The position numbers were made by a program, and so were the translations under genes. Of a DNA stretch of 34,602 nucleotides, positions 30,094-34,602 are shown in pieces (positions within the stretch are counted from its first letter, which is position 1; each line of letters opens with the position of its first letter). This DNA comes from Actinomadura formosensis NBRC 14204 (lineage in GTDB: Bacteria > Actinomycetota > Actinomycetes > Streptosporangiales > Streptosporangiaceae), in assembly GCF_001552155.1 (NCBI RefSeq), contig NZ_BCQQ01000077.1, positions 1 through 34,602 on the forward strand, read 5' to 3'. Under the pieces are notes generated by a model. It worked only from the letters and a program-made list of their open reading frames with translations. It was not told the DNA's origin and did not search any database.

Positions 30094-30456
30094 ATGCCCT
30101 ACTCCCTGGAGTTCCTGTTCCACGAGCCGCCGACGGTTGGGCAGCTCGATCGTTTCCTGGATCTGCTACGTGCCGCTGGCGCCACGGATGACACAGTCCT
30201 GGAGACGGTTCACCCCCTCGGCGACGAGTCGATCCTGGACGGGTGGGCCTACCGCCCCAACACCCTGCCGGCCCCCGCGCCCCGAACCCAGGTGACGCTG
30301 CCCGCGCCTGTGGTTCGCGATGCGCTGGACATGCTCGCCGCCGTCGCTGACTCCGATGGGGATGTCCGTGATCTGCTGTCCGCAGGAGAACAGGTCCGGG
30401 CCGCGCTCCAGAAAGCCGTCATGGCGGAGGTCGGCTTCCCCGAGGCCGGGAACTAG
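30094..30456 (+). CDS. unrecognised protein, 120 aa
   Basis: The ATG at 30094 follows GTGAGGGG; a longer frame upstream is Gly-rich and unlike protein. The product begins MPYSLEFLFHEPPTVGQLDRFLDLLRAAG, a strand-helix unit. It continues with a Pro-rich turn and a helical end (VVRDALDMLAAVADSDGDVRDLLSAGEQVRAALQKAVMAEVGF). No catalytic motif is recognised. It follows the 29629 gene by 84 bp in the same direction and is followed by a GC dyad (30467-30503) that may terminate the unit. Confidence 0.55.
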   Translation: MPYSLEFLFHEPPTVGQLDRFLDLLRAAGATDDTVLETVHPLGDESILDGWAYRPNTLPAPAPRTQVTLPAPVVRDALDMLAAVADSDGDVRDLLSAGEQVRAALQKAVMAEVGFPEAGN

Positions 30457-30466
30457 CCCCTGGTTT

Positions 30467-30503
30467 GCGTTGCGGCGGCCGTCGCGAGCTTGCCGAGACG
30501 GTT
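30467..30503 (+). repeat. GC dyad element, fourth occurrence
   Basis: The sequence GCGTTGCGGCGGCCGTCGCG, then AGCTTGCCGAGACGGTTC, closely matches 27229-27267 and 32031-32069. It starts 10 bp after the 30094 gene's stop. Arms GCGTTGCGGC and GCCGAGACGG are imperfectly complementary. It probably acts as a terminator here. Confidence 0.6.
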
Positions 30504-30855
30504 CACCAGCGGGCAGCGGCCGGGCGGAGATCACCTACCGGTGATCCGCGCCTGTTGTCATGCTTGGGAACCCGCCGTACTGCAAAATCCCCAGAGTTTT
30601 TGTGAGAAGGCGTCATAGGGGATAACGGCTGTTCAGGCGGGGTGGCAGGAGGCTACGGAGAGTGATTTCGTTTCTGAAACGCCTTAGAGACTCACGGGGC
30701 GTGTGCCACCGCGATGCGGCCAGGTAGCGAAGGCGCCGTCCCACCGTTAACGTCTTGTCCCGGCTCCTCTCACCAGACCATCCGCGCGTACGCCGGATGG
30801 CCCGGCGGGGGCACCGGTCGCCCATCGATCGGCCGGAGAAAGAGGAGACACCCCC
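30504..30855 (+). other. intergenic leader with hairpin before RYW micro-protein B
   Basis: No gene is supported. CCATCCG (30778-30784) pairs with CGGATGG (30794-30800), with inner GCG/CGC pairs, giving a hairpin about 40 bases before the GAGGAG ribosome site of the 30856 gene. It parallels the hairpin at 6949-6974 before the homologous gene. Confidence 0.45.
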
Positions 30856-30993
30856 ATGGGTGACCCCCAACACCAGCGGGACAACGGATCGGCCCGCTAC
30901 TGGAAGCTCCGGACGGTGCTTGAGCTGCTCAAGACCGGCGTCTGGCTCGCCTTCCAGTGGCTCCGGACCGGCGGCCCGTTCAGTCCCTTCTAG
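30856..30993 (+). CDS. RYW micro-protein B, 45 aa
   Basis: GAGGAG eight bases before the ATG gives a strong start. The peptide begins MGDPQHQRDNGSARYWKLRT and continues VLELLKTGVWLAFQWLRTG. Its RYW-x2-RT-x-LE core aligns with the 46-residue product at 6996, while N- and C-termini differ. The second half is an amphipathic to hydrophobic helix with three Trp, consistent with membrane association. As at 6996, a hairpin lies before the ribosome site and a long perfect inverted repeat directly follows the stop. Function unknown; conservation of both peptide and surrounding structures argues against a spurious call. Confidence 0.65.
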   Translation: MGDPQHQRDNGSARYWKLRTVLELLKTGVWLAFQWLRTGGPFSPF

Positions 30994-30996
30994 GGA

Positions 30997-31052
30997 CCAA
31001 GTGCCCCCACCCGGCGACGCTGGCCACGTTCCTCCAGGGCGGGGGCACTTGG
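30997..31052 (+). terminator. 12-bp perfect inverted repeat after RYW micro-protein B
   Basis: CCAAGTGCCCCC (30997-31008) and GGGGGCACTTGG (31041-31052) pair perfectly across a 32-nt loop, three bases past the stop. The loop is long for a terminator; the structure resembles that after the 6996 gene in position but not in sequence. Confidence 0.55.
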
Positions 31053-31115
31053 CTTGTCCGCAGGCGGCCCGCAGCCTCTCGGCCCATTCACGGGATCCGC
31101 CTCGGCTCTCTGGCC

Positions 31116-31165
31116 AAAGCATCCGTGCGTACCACTTGTCAAAGCATTCGTACAGATCACTTGCC
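31116..31165 (+). repeat. two 25-bp tandem repeats upstream of the 31312 gene
   Basis: Units starting AAAGCATCCGT (31116-31140) and AAAGCATTCGT (31141-31165) match at 19 of 25 bases, both ending CACTTG[T/C]C. They are AT-richer than the surroundings and lie in the promoter region of the ParB-like gene. An operator is possible. Nothing else is supported between 31053 and 31311. Confidence 0.45.
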
Positions 31166-31311
31166 AACGCACGCAGCCTAACAGGGTTGGCCTAACAAGT
31201 TTGGCAGAGTTATCAGCACTTCCAACGCTGTAGCCATCGACTCCTTCCAACGCGCTCACCTGCTGAAACATCCCATAAACCGGGTCAAGTGCGGCGCCCT
31301 GATGGCCGCCG

Positions 31312-31812
31312 GTGAGCCCGCCGACCCCACGGTGGCTGTCCCGGCGCCCCGCCGCCGTCGACGGCGACCTCGATGACCAGGACCGGGCCGACCTCGCCGC
31401 GTGCGAGGCCGCACTGGACAACCTGCGGATGGCGTTCTGGGCTGCCGGGAAGGCGCTGCAGGTCATCCGGGACCGGCGTCTGTACCGCGCCGACTACGGC
31501 TCGTTCGAGGCTTACTGCACCGACCGGTGGGAGATCGGCCGCCGCCAGGCCGACCGTCTGATCGCCGCATGGCCGATCGCCGAGCAACTGAGACCAATTG
31601 GTCTCGCCTCCCTCAACGAGGGCCAAGTCCGCGAGTTGCTGCCGATCGCCGATCGGCACGGCCCCCAGGCGGCCGTCACGGTGTACCGCACCGGGCCCGC
31701 CGACCCCGCCGCCGCATGGACGGCCGAGGCCGACCGGCTCCGCACCGTGGTGCGGCGCGCGGTCACCCGGCCGGCGTTCCGCGCCGCCGCCACCGACCCC
31801 GGCCCCGAGTGA
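31312..31812 (+). CDS. short ParB-like paralogue, 166 aa
   Basis: The only start after the in-frame stop at 31300 is the GTG at 31312, with a poor ribosome site. Residues about 20-125 match the middle domain of the ParB-like protein at 12264: AFWAAGKALQVIRDRRLYRADYGSFEAY, WEIGRRQADRLIAAWPIAEQL, NEGQVRELLPIADRHGPQAAV. The basic N-terminal arm and the extended C-terminus of that protein are missing, so it is a minimal DNA-binding unit or a 5'-shortened copy. No parA accompanies it. Its C-terminal RTVVRRAVTRPAFRAAA also ends the remnant at 1468-1611, and in both cases the structured repeat follows the stop. Confidence 0.65.
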   Translation: MSPPTPRWLSRRPAAVDGDLDDQDRADLAACEAALDNLRMAFWAAGKALQVIRDRRLYRADYGSFEAYCTDRWEIGRRQADRLIAAWPIAEQLRPIGLASLNEGQVRELLPIADRHGPQAAVTVYRTGPADPAAAWTAEADRLRTVVRRAVTRPAFRAAATDPGPE

Positions 31813-31828
31813 GGCTCAGCCAGGCGGG

Positions 31829-32069
31829 GTTAGAAAACTCACTCGCGACCCGGCGGACCTCACTCATTGGCTGATCTGCGCAGAGGTAGGCGAGTTAGGT
31901 GGCCTCGGCGGGGTAGGCGCGGGGCCGGGGAGAGGCCTGTACGGCGTCCCTGGGGATGCGCTGGCGGCCTAACTAACTCGCGGCGAGGGGGCCGGATCGC
32001 TGCAGGCCGGGGCCGGGTGGGTTGCGCTGAATCGTCGCGGCGGCCGCCGTGAGCCCGCCGCGACGCAAC
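31829..32069 (+). repeat. structured non-coding repeat, copy 3
   Basis: It starts GTTAGAAAACTCAC and contains CCTCACTC (31858-31865), GAGGTAGG (31883-31890), GAGTTAGGTGGCC and CCTAACTAACTC (about 31968-31979), mixing the TGAGG and TTAGG versions of copies 1 and 2. The long 3' block of the other copies is reduced to the GC dyad ATCGTCGCGGCG...CGCCGCGACG (32031-32069). It occupies the whole gap between the ParB-like gene and the convergent cyclase-like gene, so the dyad may terminate both. Confidence 0.65.
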
Positions 32070-32081
32070 AACTGGCCTGGG

Positions 32082-32663
32082 TCAGTGTGCGGGCGGGGTC
32101 CAGATCCAGGCTTGGGTGCGGGTCTCCTTACAGATGATGCGCTGGGGCTTGTAGGCGGCGGGGTCGATGAGGGCGTCGTTTTCGGTGACGTCGCTGTAGA
32201 GCCGGCCGGAGACGATCATGGCCAGGTCGGCGCCGATGTCGGCCGCGGCCTTCTTGAATGCCGGGGCGTCCAGAAGCCGGAACAGGTGGACCAGTGCGGG
32301 GCCGGTGACGCCGTGGTCGTCGCGGTGGACCTGGCCGGTGTGCACGGCCAGGCGCAGCCGTAGCCGGGCGGTCTGGCTCGCGAGACGGTTGTAGCGGCGC
32401 AGGACCGCGACCAGGTGGTGGGCGAAGGGGTCAAGGAGTTGTTCGGCGGCGACGGTGGGAGGGGCAATGAACAGCGCGCCGTCCCCGCGGTCTTCGCGGT
32501 AGCAGTCCGTCCAGGGGACGCGGGTGATCCGGCAGGCCTCACTGATCAGCGTGTACATCTGGTGCCGCAGGTGCAGTTGGGTGCGCGCGTCTTGGCGGGT
32601 GCCGAACTTGCTGATGTCGACGGCGGCCAGTGTGGTGGCCACTGACCGCAGGTCCCGGTTCAT
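32082..32663 (-). CDS. class III nucleotidyl-cyclase-like protein, probably degenerate
   Basis: The 193-residue protein resembles a stand-alone cyclase homology domain. AAVDISKFGTRQD (about 13-25) contains the first metal-type Asp, REDRGDGALFIAPP (about 56-69) corresponds to the GDG loop with the second Asp, and LRLRLAVHTGQVHRDDHGVTGPALVHLFRLLDAP (about 103-136) to the RxGIHxG...VNxAARL segment. In the last, an Arg is kept but the transition-state Asn position appears not to be Asn. It may therefore be a nucleotide-binding or inactive cyclase. Its start overlaps the stop of the 105-residue gene upstream, so the two are co-translated. Such small cyclase-like proteins are, as I recall, frequent in actinomycetes. 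Substrate unknown. Confidence 0.6.
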   Translation of the reverse strand: MNRDLRSVATTLAAVDISKFGTRQDARTQLHLRHQMYTLISEACRITRVPWTDCYREDRGDGALFIAPPTVAAEQLLDPFAHHLVAVLRRYNRLASQTARLRLRLAVHTGQVHRDDHGVTGPALVHLFRLLDAPAFKKAAADIGADLAMIVSGRLYSDVTENDALIDPAAYKPQRIICKETRTQAWIWTPPAH

Positions 32664-32977
32664 GCCGACCGCTCCGGGCTGCCCGAGGCCGACTCCCGCG
32701 GGGTCGGGTGGGGCGCGGGGCAGTTTTTCGGGCAGGGGTCGTCGGCCGGGTCGCTCCAGTACTCGATCAGCTCGTCCTCGGTCATCTCGACCGGGGGGAG
32801 GGACGGGGCCGGGCGGGAGGTGTACAGCTCCCAGGTGGAGATCAGCAGGAACAGCAGCATGTCGTCATCACTGAATCGGGTGGTCGCGGTGGGGATGGTG
32901 TGGGCGCCGAGCATCGTGCGATGTCGGCAGGCCACGTGGCGGGCGGGTTCTTGCGCGGTCGGTATGCGTACGGACAT
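32660..32977 (-). CDS. 105-aa partner of the cyclase-like protein
   Basis: AAGGA nine bases before the ATG marks the start. The protein begins MSVRIPTAQEPARHVACRHRT, has a short hydrophobic helix (FSDDDMLLFLLISTWELYT, about 35-53), an acidic motif (VEMTEDELIEYWSDPADD) and a Pro-rich tail with CPKNCPAP. The helix is borderline as a membrane segment. It overlaps the cyclase-like gene by four bases and is divergent from the HTH-Sel1 gene at 33395. I recognise no family; it is probably a binding partner or regulator of the cyclase-like protein. Confidence 0.6.
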   Translation of the reverse strand: MSVRIPTAQEPARHVACRHRTMLGAHTIPTATTRFSDDDMLLFLLISTWELYTSRPAPSLPPVEMTEDELIEYWSDPADDPCPKNCPAPHPTPRESASGSPERSA

Positions 32978-33394
32978 CGAGGTGCGTCCTTGATGGGTGA
33001 GCGTTGTGGACGATCACCAGTACGCCAGAGAGAGGGGTTGCGGGCCAGCCTAAATATCAGGGCGCATCACATCGCAAACTCTGCCCAAAGCCCCGCCGCT
33101 CAAATAGTCGGACATCTCTGCTATGGGGGATTTGTGGGGCGAATTGAGTTCTAGTGACGGGTTTCTCTGTGTCACCTGACGCACAGATCATCCTGAGGTC
33201 TCTCTGAACGATCCATGTTGATGCGGATCGCTGTGACCAGCGACAACGATGCGGCGGAGAGGCGTGGACCCGAATGGGCCGCACCTTCGGAACTGCACGT
33301 GCAGATACCCAGGACCGATGATCCAGTGAGAACATGCTGCCCGGTATTGACGATCAAGCAGGGCGACGCCCGGGAACGTAAGGGTTCTCACAAA
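32978..33394. other. divergent intergenic region, no gene seen
   Basis: It lies between the minus-strand 32977 gene and the plus-strand 33395 gene and is less GC-rich than both. A short dyad (GTGAC...GTCAC, about 33154-33173) is visible. Frames open here lack ribosome sites and coding character. The region must hold promoters for both units. Confidence 0.4.
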
Positions 33395-34549
33395 ATGACG
33401 ATCGACCCCCCGCTGGCGCACACGGAAGTGAACGCCTTCATCCACGATCTTCGTCGATTCATCAACGCCTGCTGTCTCCCCAGCGACAGGGAACTGGTCC
33501 GGCTTGCCAGCAAGGTCATCGCCACCCGCAAGGGCGAGATTCCCGCCCTGCGGGAGGTGACCCAGGCGGTGCTCAGCCGGGTGATGACGGGCAAGCGCCA
33601 GGGACCTCCGGCATGGGGCTGGGTGGCCACCGTGGTGTTGACCTGCCTGGAGTTCCACGCGGGCAGCGGCGCCGAACTCGACTACGACGGACCGGTCAGC
33701 CTGCAGCAGTGGTATACGCGCTACCAGCAGATGCGCGACCAACTGGCCCGGGTGCCGGCCTCCCCGCCCACCGCCGGACCGGCGCCGACCGGCGTCGGGA
33801 ACGGACAGGACCGCGGGGCGGGCGGACACGACGCGTCAATGCCCGGTACGGGAGCTACCGGTGAGCAGGAGCCGGTCCCGCTGGACGGGCCGGTGTCGAT
33901 GGCTCCACCGCCGCCGCCCGGTCCTCCTGATCCGGTTGTTCCCGTGCCGTCCGCACAGGTGCCGCGGGTGGAGGACATGGACGACAGCGGGCTCGACTCC
34001 TGGCTGCTGCCCGTCATGAGCCGCTTGCAATCCAGGGCGCACCGCCGCCACTACGCCCTGTTCGGTCAGTACGGCGCCGACCTGCTGACCGCGGCCGAGA
34101 ACGGCGACCGTGAGGCCGCCAGCCGCCTGGGGATCCTGCTGCTATGTCATGGCCTCCCCGGGGAGGGCCTGGCCTGGTTGCGATCCGCAGCCGACCGCGG
34201 CGACGAACCCGCCAAGATCCTGGTCAACGCCGCTAAGAGCCGCCAGCGGCAGATGGCGGCCGAACTGGCCTACGAGTTCGCCCTCCCCGGCTACGACCAG
34301 GACCGCGCTGACGGCGCCCTCACCGGCGCGGAGGTCTACTACCGTGCCGCGGCCGCCGTCGGCCACATAGGCGCCACCATCCGCATGGGCCTGATCTTCG
34401 AGGCCCGCGGCGAGACCGCCACCGCCCTGCACACCTACGCCCAGGCGGCAGCTCAGGCCCACCCCGACGCCCTCGATCACTTCGAGCGCCTCAACCACCA
34501 ACTCGCCCAGCAGGCCACCACCCGCCCCGCAGCCACCAGAGACTTGTGA
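33395..34549 (+). CDS. HTH regulator with C-terminal Sel1/TPR-like repeats, paralogue 2
   Basis: From the ATG at 33395 (TAAGGG 12 bases upstream) the protein is 384 residues. The N-terminal domain (about 8-95) contains LRRFINACCLPSDRELVRLASKVI and REVTQAVLSRVMTGKRQGPPAWGWVATVVLTCLEF. It aligns with the corresponding part of the 28103 protein (SxLxGKRK/QxPPxxxW). A Pro/Gly-rich linker (about 115-195) follows, then Sel1/TPR-like repeats at about 205-375: HYALFGQYGADLLTAAENGDREAASRLGILLL, GEGLAWLRSAADRGDEPAKILV, VYYRAAAAVGHIGATIRMGLIFEARGETATALHTYAQAA. It is likely a DNA-binding protein whose repeats sense a partner. It is divergent from the cyclase-like pair, which may be what it controls. The last 50 bases of the window hold no gene. 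Confidence 0.7.
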   Translation: MTIDPPLAHTEVNAFIHDLRRFINACCLPSDRELVRLASKVIATRKGEIPALREVTQAVLSRVMTGKRQGPPAWGWVATVVLTCLEFHAGSGAELDYDGPVSLQQWYTRYQQMRDQLARVPASPPTAGPAPTGVGNGQDRGAGGHDASMPGTGATGEQEPVPLDGPVSMAPPPPPGPPDPVVPVPSAQVPRVEDMDDSGLDSWLLPVMSRLQSRAHRRHYALFGQYGADLLTAAENGDREAASRLGILLLCHGLPGEGLAWLRSAADRGDEPAKILVNAAKSRQRQMAAELAYEFALPGYDQDRADGALTGAEVYYRAAAAVGHIGATIRMGLIFEARGETATALHTYAQAAAQAHPDALDHFERLNHQLAQQATTRPAATRDL

Positions 34550-34602
34550 CAGTGCCGAAGCGAAAATCCTCCATCCGGCCACACGGATCGTCTCCGTGCT
34601 CC

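Noticed and set aside
1..34602. Long open frames on the opposite strand of most genes (for example opposite the translocase and relaxase)
   Set aside because: High GC removes stop codons; these frames have Arg/Pro/Gly-heavy composition, no ribosome sites and no motifs.
1..34602. CRISPR arrays, rRNA or tRNA genes
   Set aside because: No regularly spaced repeats of CRISPR size and no cloverleaf-like or conserved rRNA sequence was found by eye; the element edges therefore could not be tied to a tRNA attachment site.

Overview
The window is very GC-rich DNA (about 70% or more), with GTG/TTG starts, many four-base start/stop overlaps and GC hairpins. It carries a BldC-like regulator, a MOBP-type relaxase and an FtsK/SpoIIIE pump of actinobacterial style. 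The gene families suggest a morphologically complex actinomycete, perhaps of the Streptosporangiales or Actinomadura type. This is inference from composition and families; I see no rRNA or tRNA. No intact integrase is present, but a ParA/ParB-type pair, a relaxase, a DNA pump and an iteron-flanked winged-helix gene are. The core therefore looks like a conjugative plasmid or a plasmid-derived integrated element, flanked by regulatory accessory DNA.

Layout. 1-1,950: a small membrane protein gene, strong palindromes, and a graveyard of an IS110-type transposase tail, a tyrosine-integrase tail and a ParB-like gene tail, followed by the first copy of a structured non-coding repeat. 2,179-3,845: a small membrane protein, an ECF-type sigma factor and an unrecognised helical protein in overlapping order. 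4,097-7,136: a serine recombinase, a transmembrane regulator fusing a helix-turn-helix to an extracellular ligand-binding domain (minus strand), and a divergent 46-residue protein. 7,619-10,997: a tight five-gene operon of unrecognised proteins, two with Cys-rich knuckles. 11,148-13,160: a centromere-like repeat array, parA and a parB-like gene. 13,317-14,573: a GntR/UTRA repressor divergent from a BldC/MerR-type protein. 14,570-21,715: a transfer operon encoding membrane proteins, a Pycsar-effector-like membrane protein, small zinc-ribbon and low-complexity proteins, and a 935-residue FtsK/SpoIIIE translocase with a gamma-like C-terminus. 21,824-23,545: a candidate replicon with five GGTGAC-type iterons, a winged-helix protein and a possible antisense RNA. 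23,607-26,722: a dyad resembling oriT, a MobC-like protein and a relaxase.

26,723 to the end: copy 2 of the repeat, then accessory DNA with two paralogous helix-turn-helix plus Sel1/TPR proteins (28,103 and 33,395), each opposite a minus-strand small-protein gene. It also holds a second 45-residue protein homologous to the one at 6,996, a short ParB-like paralogue, copy 3 of the repeat and a cyclase-like gene with a 105-residue partner.

How it may work: ParA/ParB and the 11.15-11.29 kb repeats would handle partition. The GntR repressor probably controls the divergent transfer operon through the sites at 14.14-14.2 kb. The FtsK-like pump with either the relaxase or a clt-like site would move DNA. 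The least-described parts are the recurring pairs of tiny membrane proteins with divergent helix-turn-helix sensors, the two RYW micro-modules (hairpin, 45-46 aa protein, long inverted repeat), the repeated structured non-coding element, and the candidate iteron/antisense replicon.
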